From: Amaranthus tricolor
Taxonomy: Eukaryota > Streptophyta > Magnoliopsida > Caryophyllales > Amaranthaceae
Direction: 5' to 3'
Assembly (NCBI RefSeq): GCF_026212465.1
Contig: NC_080048.1
Span: 32,355,017-32,419,016 of the forward strand
DNA length: 64,000 bases
Shown: one piece after another, positions 12,401 to 27,500 of the stretch
Layout of the letters: each line of letters begins with the position of its first letter
Numbering within the stretch: position 1 is the stretch's first letter
Made by a program: the position numbers and the translations under genes
Notes under the pieces: model-generated
What the model was told of the DNA's origin: nothing
Databases searched by the model: none
Seen by the model: the letters and a program-made list of their open reading frames with translations, nothing else

Positions 12401-14532
12401 CTGATTTTGAAACAACAATACCATAATACTCAGCAATCTCAAACAACAGTTTAGGAATGATCAATAGAACCCAAAAATGACATTCAACAGCACAAGTTTG
12501 AACACAGACAATTTGGCAAAACTCTGAACATCAGAAAAATAATTGATGTATTAGTTAGCTAAATACTTCCTCTCGTTTTTAATAGCCGCTACACTTCTGT
12601 TTTTCACGCTATGATAAAAAATTCTTAGAAGTTAATATTATGAAAATATGCATCAAAACGAATCAAACACGATCCCACTTGACTTGACTATGTTTTACAT
12701 TATACATGGAGAAATATATACCAAATAAGATCAGTTGATGCAGTAGTTGCTATAAAAACTGTAGCAACTATTAAAATCCAGAGGAAGTTATAAACAATTT
12801 CACAAGACTGAGCAAATACAATTTGGTATACCTTAACTTCTTCATAGAGTTTCTTCTCCCAAAGGTAAAGCTTTTGCAATGTAGCAGAAAGATTCACTGA
12901 TCTCAATTGCACATCCTCATCAAGGTCCAAACCACGCTCATCTTTCGACGAAGATGGTAATGATGGAGTAATCACATTCAACATCTTCGCAGATACTGTT
13001 CAATAAACCACACAAAAATCAATCAAAATCAAATACTATGATAGCAATAACTTTCTGAAATTCCAATTTAACAACTAATCTTAAAACCCCATAATCTAAC
13101 CTTGGTAAGCAGCATTCTTTCGCTGATACCGAAGTTTTCCCACTTCAAGAACCTTATCAATCTCACTCCCAGATGTAGCAGCTCTCTCAAATTGTACCTG
13201 AATTTCCTTCACAACATCAAATACATTCCTAAAACCCGGTCTTCCCTCGCGGCCGCCTTTCCCTCCTTGCTTGGTTTTCTTCCCCTCCTCTCCTACCACC
13301 TTTTTATCCACCACATGTACCTCATACTCCACTGGCACACTCTCCATCCCCACACTCACCCTAGCTCTAACCTCATCACTAACACTCAGAACCTCCTCAT
13401 CCACTCCTTTTGACTTGATTTTCAAGTCGAATTTTGACTCGCCCAGAGTACTAATACTACTCTCAGCACTATTATCCTCCGCCAATTTATGATTTCCATC
13501 AACTTCCTTAACAACCTCATGAACATAATTATCCTCATCCTCCAAATCAGGAATCCCCTCTTCTTCCCTTACTTCCCAAGAATCCCTACTTGGTGTATAA
13601 GGTGGATAATGATTCTCTATACTCTCAAACAAATTCAAAAAATCCCACGACGAAGTTGTTGGTGCCGGTGGCGGTGGCGGAGACGGAGCAACCTGCTTAG
13701 TAGGACCCCCCATTTGATTCCCAGGTGGTGGGCCACCATTCAAGTTTCCATATCCACCCGCTGCCCCCGGTGGAGCTCCATTAAATCCACCATAATTCAT
13801 ACCCATACCAGAATTATTATAAATATAATTACTATTATTACTACCACCACCAAAATAATCGTAATAATTACTTGAATTCGAAGAAGAAGGATCACCATAT
13901 TGAACAGTATGCGTCTCATAACTAATTGGTTTCAGCTCATAAGATACAGAAGACGTTACATGCTTCTTCATATAATTAATATGAACATTATTATTATTAC
14001 CATTATTAATATAGAACCCACTTCCGTTATTCGAATACAAATATGAGTTCGGGTTGAAGTTAAAGTTATACGGATACCCACCACCAGCAACAGAATTATC
14101 GGAGCTTTCCTCATACTTCATCATAGCAACCCCACTTTGAGGTGATAATTTATGACCCATATCGGAATCCGAACCCGAATCAATATGATGATTATGGTCA
14201 TGATCATCTTTATCCTCAGAATCAGATTGAAATTGAAGATGGGACCCAGAACTAGAGTGAGACAGATGATGACCCGAATTAGAACCCGGGTCATTAACTG
14301 CAATTTTACGTTCAGGAGGGAGGTCAAGTACCGGAGAAAGTGACGGAATAGAATAAGAAGTGTCGAAAAAATGACGAAGAGAAAGACCAAGTTTTTGCAG
14401 TGAATGAATATACGCTAAATGGGCTTCAGCAAAAACGTAGCGTTGATGAAGAGCTTGTGATAAGAATTGGAGTCTATCTCGGCAAAGTATTACTGCTGGA
14501 AGGTTATCGATTTTTGAACTTCCACAGCCCAT
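9449..14532 (-). CDS. DUF630/DUF632 protein, NRG2/REL2-like (4 exons)
   Basis: Plant-specific family of Arabidopsis NRG2 (nitrate signalling) and rice REL2 (leaf shape). Exons on the minus strand: 14532-13101, 12995-12832, 11485-11262, 10178-9449. All junctions are GT-AG and the phases agree, giving 849 residues. The start MGCGSSK is the family's usual N-terminus with a myristoylation-type Gly2, so membrane association is likely. DUF630 covers about residues 1-59 (RDRLQFLSQALHQRYVFAEA). Residues about 150-300 are low-complexity Asn/Gly/Ser then Pro-rich. DUF632 begins near 430 (FRNVFDVVKEIQVQFERA) and continues through MLNVITPSL, LYLWEKKLYEEVK, ELIQGLSRMWKAMLECY and VFVICNHWNQSLERL. A coiled, charged tail follows (LKQRMTANRDMERKLKNLER). 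The acceptor of exon 4 was chosen because it gives the conserved GLSRMWK. The exact orthologue is uncertain; family membership is firm. Confidence 0.93.
12555..12720. mobile_element. Stowaway-like MITE remnant in an intron
   Basis: Lies in intron 2 of the DUF632 gene. It shares the phrase catcaaaacgaatcaaacacgatccca with copies near 20180-20290, 59740-59830 and (reverse) 60590-60730, and starts with a tactTCCTCTCG-like end. No intact second end was identified. Confidence 0.4.
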
Positions 14533-14915
14533 TTTTTAGGGATTTTGAATTGGGATAGGGTTTATGGGAGAATAATTCGGGGTCTTTTTTAGATCTGAAA
14601 GGAAATCATGGTGATTAGGGTTAGAGATAGAAGGGGATAAAATGTTTGAGACTTGATAGTAGAGAGATTGTAGTCGGGAAAGGCGTATACAGGCATTAGG
14701 CATATAGGAGTTAGCAAAGAGAACGGAAGAAGGCTGCTGTTCAAAGGTAGGAAAAGAGATAGAAATGGGTAGCAAAAATGATAACTATTGTCGCATATAA
14801 ATGGAAATTTCGTCATAACAAAAAGTCTCATAACAGACGTTTAGGTATCTTAAATCCAGTAAATTAAAGATTAATATTACATGTTGTATATTTACGATAA
14901 TTAGTGTTTGTCTTC
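14533..14915. other. 5' flank of the DUF632 gene
   Basis: Promoter/5' UTR interval upstream (minus strand) of the start codon at 14532. No TATA box or other motif stands out enough to call. Confidence 0.3.
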
Positions 14916-15015
14916 CAGTTCGTCATGTATGAGATCGTCTCACCATGAGACGAATTTTATATATAATTAGCATATTTTTCTAGTTGATTATTTTAAAACA
15001 CTAATTACAGCCCCT

Positions 15016-15202
15016 CTTGTATGAGATCGTCTCACCATGAGACGAGTCCATACAAAAGGCTCATTATGCTAAAAGTTTTTATAATTGGACTATTCAACCT
15101 AAGTGTGGAGCACGTCTCACAGTGAGACCCCAAGTGTGGGGCACGTCTCACAGTGAGACCCAATTGTGGGGCACATCTCACAGTGAAACCGTCTCGTACA
15201 AG
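15016..15202. mobile_element. Hairpin-rich MITE (MULE-like)
   Basis: Inverted ends of about 29 bp: left CTTGTATGAGATCGTCTCAC, right (reverse complement) CTTGTACGAGACGGTTTCAC. The interior holds a 29-30 bp tandem repeat (agtgtggggcacgtctcacagtgagacc type, three copies at about 15100-15190). Each copy and each end contains a GTCTCA-N3-TGAGAC hairpin. No target duplication was visible. Another partial end lies at 14924-14955 and a right-hand end near 62172-62197. Confidence 0.55.
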
Positions 15203-15258
15203 AATTTATGCATTAATTATAATTTAAGACTGTCTTTTAAAAAGATGATTGGACAGAC

Positions 15259-15292
15259 TAAAATAAAATAAAATAAAATAAAATAAAATACC
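15259..15292. repeat. (TAAAA)n microsatellite
   Basis: About seven copies of a 5 bp aaaat/taaaa unit, next to T- and A-rich runs. Confidence 0.85.
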
Positions 15293-15559
15293 ACTTTTTT
15301 TTTTAAAAAAAAAAAAAAACATGCCCTTTCTACCTTTCTTCTTCTTCTTCAGCAAATATAATGGTGGTTTTCCTTTTTCATCAAATTGTCCATGACTTTT
15401 ATTCTTATTGTGCATAAAACTACTTATGGCTACCTTTATTGTTATCCAATTTAATTTTCACTATTAAATTCATAAAAAAATAATAAAATCCATGAATAAC
15501 TTATTTAATTGCCTGATTCTTGTAAGCAAAACAACATATATTAACTTCCCTCTCTTTAA

Positions 15560-16125
15560 CTCTAGACATATTTCAAACATCTACTTAATATATACCAAAC
15601 ACTTAATTGACATATCTCAAAGAACTAGTTAACATATCTCAAATAACTACTTGACATACCTCAAACATTTATTTTACATATGAAAACTCATACTTAATAT
15701 ACCTTAAACACCTACTTGACAACCCCGAATACCTACTTCATATACCCCAGATACCTATTTAGTATACCTCAAATCCCTACCGGACGGACCTCAAACACTT
15801 ACTTGGTATACTCTAAATACCTACTTGGTGTATCCCAAATACCTACTTAGTATACCTCAAACACCTATTTGACAACTCCCAAATACCTACTTGGTACATT
15901 TCAAACACATATTTGATATGCCTCAAACTCTTACTTCACAGCTCAAAAACCTACTGTATACCTCAAATACATACTTTGTAAAATTCAAATACATAGTTGA
16001 TGTATCTCAAATACCTAAATGATATACTTTAAATTCCTACTTGATAAATCTCAAATTTGTCCCTTAAAATCTTATTTAACAACCCCAAATATCTATTATT
16101 ATTATACCTCAAATACCTACTTGAT
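15560..16125. repeat. Degenerate minisatellite, unit about 23-25 bp
   Basis: Roughly twenty drifting copies of a unit like 'atacctacttgatatacctcaa'. Copies differ at many positions and in length, so this is an old array. The wording resembles the 'aagtaggtatt' repeats inside the MITE at 62841-63077. Confidence 0.75.
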
Positions 16126-16129
16126 ATGA

Positions 16130-17120
16130 TTTAATAGAGAGAAAATTTTATTATTTTAATTTATTATTTTAATTTTATTTATTTTATTATTATTATTTTT
16201 TTTTATAGTGTTTATAAATAGAAATTTTTGATTTTAAAGTAGGATTTAGCAACTATGATAGGAATATGGAGTATGGATTGAAATTTGAAGGATATATTAT
16301 GTCAAATTCTTTAGTGATAGGTGTTGCCGTTTGGTCGATAGAGAAGTTCAACTCAGATTTGGATTGGTACTTGGTAGGCTAAACGCAAATTATGCAAAAT
16401 CAAACAGAAGTCTTCATCAAAGAAATTTGACCTTCCTAGACTCTACTTTTCCCCTTAGTTTATTTACCATGCCATATGAAAACATGAACAATAGTTTTTT
16501 ATAATCTATATTTTTTATTTTGTTTCAAAATTTTAGTTTAAATTAGTTATTAAAATCAAATTATTTTCTTTATTACAAGGTAGGCTAAGTAAAAGTATAA
16601 TTAGGTGAAGTCGATCATAAAATCTTACATGAAAAAAAAATCTCTCGTCTAACTGAAATAAGATTTGATTCTTATAAATTAAATTAATATAAAATAATAA
16701 TAATTTATATAACATTATCCATATGTTTTTCTTAATTTGCTACTTATAAGGTTTTCACATAAACTAAGAAAAAGGGAAAAAGTAAATATTTTTGGACGTA
16801 AGTTGGATCATGTCTTTTAAAAGAGTAATAAGGTTTTAGTCTTGATGAGAGAAATAAACTCTACTACTTTTATTTTCTTTTGCTCTTCTAATTTACTTTT
16901 TTAGTTTTTCTTTGGACTATAGTTTTAAATATTTTATTTGTCCCACTATTTTAATAGTACTTGTTACTTAACTTTTATACGTATTTTACTCTAAATATCC
17001 TACAATCCAATGACTATAGGCGTTTCATGTTTGTTTGGGCTATTGAATTGATGTAATGATCGAGTTAAAGTGAAGCAGATATTTACATATAAATATGAAT
17101 TCAAGGATACATGTTGAACA
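16130..17120. other. AT-rich intergenic, no gene seen
   Basis: Nothing recognised beyond homopolymer-rich DNA; a short TTATTATTATT run occurs near 16180-16200. Confidence 0.4.
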
Positions 17121-17129
17121 TTTAAGTTA

Positions 17130-19060
17130 AACCGGATTCTAGGATCGACGACGTTCTAGTGATAAAGAAATAATTAAATGACAACAATAATAATAAGCCG
17201 GCGGAAGTTTTAAAAGTCAACAACTCGAGAACCTTCTGGGGCCTCCTCAAAACCATTTAATGTCCATAAGGTAAAAGTACTTGCGATAGAAAAATAAATA
17301 AAAGTTCAACAAACATATAATAATAATAATAAAACTCATCGGATTGTTCAATTACAGATTGTAGTGTCCACTTCTCACTCTTCCAAACCCACCTGCAATC
17401 AACCTACTAGTTGTCAAATAACAACATCATTGTACGTTCCAAAGAACATAAACGAGTACATCTTAGAGACTTCATACAGTTCATTATATAAGTTACATAC
17501 AAGCAATGAGTTCATCCTAACATGCAAAGGCTCTAAGAATTTTAATTCATGTTCGACTTTCCAATTTTCCAATTCATGTCGTTGCCCTTCCTATTCGGGT
17601 CGTCAAAGTGTTACCAAATTTTGGAGGAATACACATAGGAGAGCTAATTCCAAGGCAACCTCCGACCTAAGACGTTGCCCGTCCTGTTCGGGTCGTTATA
17701 GGTAAAGTATGCATATCTCCATGGTGACCGTAATGATCCAAAACCGCCATGGGAACGAATAATAATAATTCCAATCCTATGAGGGTACCAAATCTAATTT
17801 ATACCAACCCAATTAGGGTAACAACACATTCATCCTCAAGTTGTATGTTAAACTCCTTTCAAATTATTTAAGGTGTCTAAGCCTTAAGTGATATACAACA
17901 TCACATCATAGAATGAACATAACATACTCTACATAACCAATTACAAAAATATGGTCTCAGTTAGAGGTGATCAAAAACCGGGTCGGGCTGGGCCGAGTGA
18001 GAAAAACTGCCCATTGATGTGGGCCGGGCCAAACTGCGGGCCTAAAAGTTCCTACCCAAACCCGTAATATGCGGGCTTTTTGCGGGCTTGCGGGCCTATT
18101 TTATATATTATTTAATTGTATCATACAATAAAACTAAAATTAAAATATTATTTTTTTCCTTTTCCAATTAATTGCAACTTAGAAAAATGTCATTATTAAT
18201 TTTTTACTCTTAATTTTTGTTTAATTTTTTTTTATTTATAAGTTGAAATATAATTAAGTGATATCTTGTTTGAATCATTTCATTGCAAAGATTATTAATA
18301 TATAACTTTTGTAATTTTCATTACATATAATTAAGAATATTAATAATTGAATTAGTACATCAAACTTCATAACAAATAAAATATTGCAAGAATATTAATA
18401 ATTCTTTACTCTTTTCCGGGCCGGGCCGCGGGCCAAATGTCAATCCCAAACCCGTCCAAAAAAAATTTGGGCCACTTATTTTCTGGCCAAACCCGCCCAT
18501 CGGGACATATTTTGGAACCCAAACCCTCACTTTTTCGGGCGGGGCCTGGCCTGCGGGTCGGGCCAACCATGATCAGGTCTAGTCTCAGTGTGTACCTTAA
18601 TAGCACGACAATCCAATACACAATCACCACACATGCGGTATTTCAACCTCATATGAACCGAGGTCCTAAACACAAACACACACACAAAAGATCACGTAGT
18701 AGTATGTGTTCATATATCAAATCCACTCTATGCCATCAAGGCATCACTATACTTCATAATATTAAATGTTAAATCATAAAAACTCAATGTTCCTTAGTTC
18801 CAAAAAAAAAAAACAACCAGTAACTTTTCAGCTCAATTCGGACAATTTACAAATTTTAAACAGTAAATTCGACTTCACCAATGCATCCAGAAGGTATCAA
18901 TTACCGTGGGTACCAAATTTCATAATTTTTAACACCCATTTGCTAATTTTAATTGATTTTAGCATTAAAGTGAGTTTTAATTCAATCGAGAGTAAAACAG
19001 CAAAACGAAACGCATCTGAACCACGAAGGCACATGGCGCGCCTCCCAAGACAAAACATTT
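17130..19060 (-). mobile_element. Old Ty3/gypsy-type LTR remnant
   Basis: On the minus strand this matches, with much divergence, the solo LTR at 25344-27976. Shared landmarks include two copies of gacccgaacaggacgggcaacg-type sequence (17580-17605 and 17671-17699 here), ccaaagaacat...agagacttcatac, catgcaaaggctc, a gtttaggacctcg block and gggtaccaaatttcataat. The hAT MITE at 17962-18581 interrupts it. No intact TG...CA ends were found and the right limit is unclear. Confidence 0.6.
17962..18581. mobile_element. hAT-type MITE with exact 8 bp target duplication
   Basis: A 620 bp element with short imperfect inverted ends TAGAGGTGATCA / TAGACCTGATCA (10 of 12). The flanking duplication GTCTCAGT is present exactly at 17954-17961 and 18582-18589, the length expected for hAT. 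The outer parts are GC-rich (GGGCCGGGCC, GCGGGCC words) and the core is AT-rich. It encodes nothing convincing and is inserted in the LTR remnant. Confidence 0.85.
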
Positions 19061-19074
19061 TGTTCAAAAATCAG

Positions 19075-22218
<3,144 letters not shown>

Positions 22219-23151
22219 GTAAGTGTAAGAATGACTCGGGTTGCCTTTCTCATTAATGTTAATGTCAATATATACAAGATTGTCACTATATTTTAGGAAA
22301 TTAAATATTTCCTATTATTCTACATAATCACAAAGATTATACAAAATAATGCAAGAAATCAAAGAGATATTATTCTAAGATATTCTAATATTCTAATACA
22401 CCCTCGCAGTCGAATTGGGCGGTTTGAAGACGCTGAGACTGGAACGAAAATCATCAAATAATACTTGAGGAAGGCCTTTGGTGAAAATGTCAGCAATCTG
22501 ATAACGAGATGGAACATGAAGTAACCGAACATCACCACGTTTAACTTTTTCTCGAACAAAATGAATGTCGATCTCAATATGCTTAGTGCGTTGATGATGG
22601 ACCGGATTACCAGCTAAATAAACGGCACTAATATTGTCGCAATAGACAAGGGTAGCTGTGGTAATAGGACAGTGCAGCTCAAGAAGTAAATTGCGAATCC
22701 AGCAAGTTTCAGAAACAACATTAGCAACACCACGATATTCAGCTTCAGCATTGGATTTGGAAACAGTAGGTTGTCGTTTAGCTGACCAAGAAATTAAGTT
22801 ATCACCTAGAAAAACACAGTAACCAGAAGTTGAGCGGCGAGTGTCAGGACAGCCACCCCAATCAGCATCGGTATAGGATAAAAGAGTTGAAATATTAGAA
22901 CGATGTAACTGCAGACTATAGGGAAGAGTACTCTTGACATAGCGAAGAATGTGGTGAATAGCAGCCATATGTTCAATGCGAGGATCATGCATATAGAGGC
23001 AAACTTGCTGCACAGCATATGAAATATCTGGGCGAGTGAAAGTAAGATACTGTAAAGCACCAGCTAGGCTAGGATACAAGGTAGGATCTTTGTAACACCC
23101 CGAGATTTTCCCAATATTTTCTTCCTGATATATTTAATAATTCACTAATAA

Positions 23152-23263
<112 letters not shown>

Positions 23264-23673
23264 TATTATTGGGCTTGGTCATGAGATTTGCAATCCTTTT
23301 TGGCAATTAGAATTATTTGGGCCCAAACTTTTCCTTAACCCGTTTTTTATTTTCAAAAAAAAAGGAGGGACTCTTGGTAGAGCTTGTAACTCCCTTAGGG
23401 TAATGAAGGATCAAGGCATTAATCCCATATAATTAACCCTTCTTAATTCCTAAATTATTTTCATATTGACATCCTTTCAAATTTCCTCCTAATTCACATT
23501 CCTAACTCCATCACACTTCATCATTTGGTGTTTTCCTTTACAATTGTAAGTGTAATTCTTAATCTATGTTGAATCTTAAGTTTTAATTTAAAATTCTATG
23601 ATTATTATATGTTTTATCTTATAATTCATGTTTAATTTATGAATTTAAAATTTCATGTATGATTTTGGGATGA

Positions 23674-24400
23674 ACATTTGGATCTGGTAGAGTTCTCTTA
23701 TAATAACAGTTACCAAGCTACGATTGAAATGGCTCCTTTTGAAGCGCTTTATGGTCATAAGTGCCATAGTCTTGTATGCTGGGATGATTTTACTGAATCA
23801 GCCACCTTAGGACCTGATATGCTTGTTCAAATGACTGAACAAGTAAAGTTAATTCGCGAGAAAATAAAAGCAGCCCAAGATAGACAAAAATCTTACGCCG
23901 ATCTCCGACGTCGGCCTAATGAATTTGAAGTGGATGACAAGGTTCTACTTTGTGTGTCTCTAATGAAAGGAGTAGTTCGCTTTGGTGCTCGTGGAAAGTT
24001 AAGCCCATGTTTCATAGGTCCTTATGACATTGTGGAGAAAGTAGGGAAGTTAGCCAATCGATTAGCATTGCCTAATGCTCTGGGTAAAGTGCACAACGTT
24101 TTTCACATTTCTCAGTTGAAACGTTACGTCGCAGCCTTTTCTCATGTATTAGATCCAGAGGCGTTAGAACTTAATGAGAGCCTAACCTATGAGGAATAGC
24201 TTGTCCGGATATTGGATAAGAAGGTCCATAGTACTCGTCGGAAGGATATCACCATGGTTAAAGTATTATGGTCCAATCACCGCTCACAAGAGGCAACCTG
24301 GGAGACAGAACACTCCATGCGAGAGCAGTATCCTCACTTTTTCTCTCAAGTTAGTAAGTTACGGGGACGTAACTTCGTTAAAGGGGGTGGAAAGCGATAG
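23674..24400 (+). pseudogene. Chromovirus integrase C-terminus plus chromodomain
   Basis: The open frame 23678-24199 carries the end of a gypsy integrase: LVEFSYNNSYQATIEMAPFE, ALYGHKC, then the GPF/Y-like module GKLSPCFIGPYDIVEKVG and VHNVFHISQLKRYV. A TAG at 24197-24199 (probably from CAG) separates it from the chromodomain, read on as LVRILDKKVHSTRRKDITMV and KVLWSNHRSQEATWE, ending near 24400. The arrangement is that of Tekay/Del-type chromoviruses, whose chromodomain directs integration into heterochromatin. The sequence begins abruptly where the 5' LTR breaks off. Confidence 0.88.
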
Positions 24401-24534
24401 GATTTTCGTGCGATTCATGTTTTGGGTTGCTTTGTGTATGTGTGTATAGAGATTATCTTTGTTTTACTTGTTTTATGGTTATGTGTTATGATAAGTGTGG
24501 TTTTGGGGTCAAAACCTTTTTAAGGGGGGTAGTC

Positions 24535-27500
24535 TGTAACACCCCGAGATTTTCCCGATATTTTCTTCCTGATATATTTAATAATTCACTAATAATATTA
24601 TTTATATATATATATATTTTTTATTTATTATTGGGCTTGGTCATGAGATTTGCAATCCTTTTTGGCAATTAGAATTATTTGGGCCCAAACTTTTCCTTAA
24701 CCCATTTTTTATTTTCAAAAAAAAAAGGAGGGACTCTTGGTGGAGCTTGTAACTCCCTTAGGGTAATGAAGGATCAAGGCATTAATCCCATATAATTAAC
24801 CCTTCTTAATTCCTAAATTATTTTCATATTGACATCCTTTCAAAATTCCTCCTAATTCACATTCCTAATTCCATCACACTTCATCATTTGGTGTTTTCCT
24901 TTACAATTGTAAGTGTAATTCTTAATCTATGTTGAATCTTAAGTTTTAATTTAAAATTCTATGATTATTATATGTTTTATCTTATAATTCATGTTTAATT
25001 TATGAATTTAAAATTTCATGTATGATTTTGGGATGTATTTTTCTATCTAAATTGATGAAGAATGTTTCTTTTTAGGGTTTTAGATATGTTTATATGTGTG
25101 TGAAGGATTTGTTTGATGGATGATTGTAAAGTATATATATATAAAAAAAATGGATGCTCATAGAAAAATGTATGTGGTGTTAGAAATTTATTTTATTGAT
25201 TAATAGGAGGAATTTATAATGTTGCTAGAGACATATATATAAATATATATGTGATGTGTGTGTGTGTACATTGTGTAAAAAGAATTATTTTTGAGGAATA
25301 AAAATTAATTTCATAGATGATCATGAAAATTATGTAAATATTGTGTAACACCCCGTAATTTATCGGGTTTAAAAATAAATAATATATAATAAAATAAAAT
25401 ATAACAAAATAAAATAAATAAGTGATATTAAATTATATTATTTTACATAGTTAATTATAAGTAACAAAGTAGGTTAATTTTAATGGTAACGAGTTTTATC
25501 GCATGACGTTTTGTTTCGATTGTGATAATAACACAATAATTACTCAATTAATTAATTAATAATTAAAAAAAATAATAATAATAAATAGGTGGGAATTAGA
25601 AGGGGCTGCCGGTTTGGGGAGTATGGGAGGAGTTTTTGTAACTCCTCTCATAATGGTGTAATTAGGAGTGTTTAAGTCGGTCCTTAAAATCCTTATTAAT
25701 CCTAAGCATCATTTGTCTTCCTCACACTACCTCACACTTTCAAAACCTCAAGTAAACAAGAAAAAAATCAGAAATTTCTTCCTCTTCTTGTGCCTTGTTT
25801 TCGGCAGCCACAAAACACAAAATAGAAAAAAAATTTGTTCTCTTGTTTTTGTCATCCTATCTTTTGATCAAAAGGGTAAGTCTAATAGAATTACTAATTG
25901 TAGATTTTAAATACAAGGTTTTCTAAGATGAATTACATTTTATGTATGGTGATATCCTATGACTTGAGGAGGATTAAGTATATTTTTATGTAATTCTCTT
26001 TAACAATCCTTTAATAAACTTTAATTTCGTTAAAAGGATTAAGTTTTGTTCTTGATTTATATTCTTTAACAAAGTTTAATTTGTTATAAGAATTGAGTTT
26101 TGTTGGTATTCAAATAAATTTCTTTTGTGGTTTAAATTTCTCTAACTAAATTTCAATTTGTTAGTAGAAATTAAGTTGATATAGATTAAGTAATGTAGGT
26201 ATCCATGAGTTTATAAATCCTTTAACAAAATTTGATTTGTTTAAAGGATTGTCCTTATATATATGTTTTGGTTCTAAAATGATGATGTATGATTCTTTAC
26301 AAAATTTTAATTTGATAAGAGAATCAAGTATTTAATTTAATTATCAGGGTTTTTGAAACTTTAATTGCTCTTGAAGGATCTTGTGGATGAGTATGTCTTA
26401 AGTTGCTAGTTTTATGTTTTGATGATGGTTTAGATTGTTGATGGGATTTTATGTATTGTTACATGTGTGGAAATATCAAGTGGATGGTGTGATAGGAGAT
26501 TTGGTTTTATTTGTTTTATTTTAGTAAAGTGTAAATTTGGTTTTTGGTTAGGTGTATTTTGGTATGGAGATTTAAAAAAAGATTAAATAATTTAAATAGA
26601 AAAAAAAATATATAAAATAAAATAATTTAAGTAGAAGGGATTTCGGACAGCAACTGCTGCCTCGGTAATGGCACCCCGATCCGAGTATTGGGTGTGTTTC
26701 GTTGTTGTTTTATTTAACCGATGCGTTTTAAAACTCGTTAAAACGCTTAAAATAATTAAAAATAGTAATCGGATGCTAGAAATTATGAAATTTGGTACCC
26801 AAGATAATTGATGCGTTCCGGACGCAGCGGTGAAGTCAGATTTTTAATTTGAATTTTGTAAACTGTCCGAAATGGTCATAAAAGTTTCTGGTCAGAATGT
26901 AAAATTTGGAACTATTGGGAGTTTGATGAAAACATTTGAAATTATCAAGTCTTAGTGATATCTTAATGGTATTGAGTGGATTTAATGTGTAAACGCGGTC
27001 TAATACATGATCGTTTTGTGTTATTTAGGACCTCGTTTCATAAGAGGGCGAAATTTTAATTGTGCTTGAACAACGTGTGTTTGCAACGTTCAAAGGTACA
27101 CGCTTAGACCATACTGTTTATATGGTTGTGCAAGTAATGTTGTTTTATTCCTAATCGAGGCATTGTAATCACATAAGGATTAGACACCTCAAATAATATG
27201 AAATAATTATGTGGAAATTGAGAATTTATGGATATGTTACCCAAAAGGGTTAACAAATAAATTGGAAAACTATCAACTATTTTTCCCCTGGCATTCAGGG
27301 ATCTATATGGTCACCATGGGGGTATGCATACTTAGCCTTTGGCGACCCGAACAGGACGGGCAACGTCTTATGTAGGTGGTTGCCTTGGGATTTGCTCTCC
27401 CAAGTGTATTCCACCAAAACAAATTTGAAATATGACTTGTACGACCCGAACAGGACGGGCAACGTTACAAGGTTGGAAATAATGAATAAAGATTACCTAA

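Noticed and set aside
13102..14343. Plus-strand frames opposite the DUF632 gene exon 1
   Set aside because: Antisense shadows of the low-complexity first exon.
15016..15202. Regularly spaced hairpins and tandem units as a possible CRISPR-like array
   Set aside because: The surroundings are a plant genome, units are contiguous without unique spacers, and the ends form MITE inverted repeats.
17364..17705. 113-codon frame with repeated CPSYSGR / CPSCSGR
   Set aside because: The repeats come from the duplicated LTR motif gttgcccgtcctgttcgggtcgt and match the solo LTR on the other strand.
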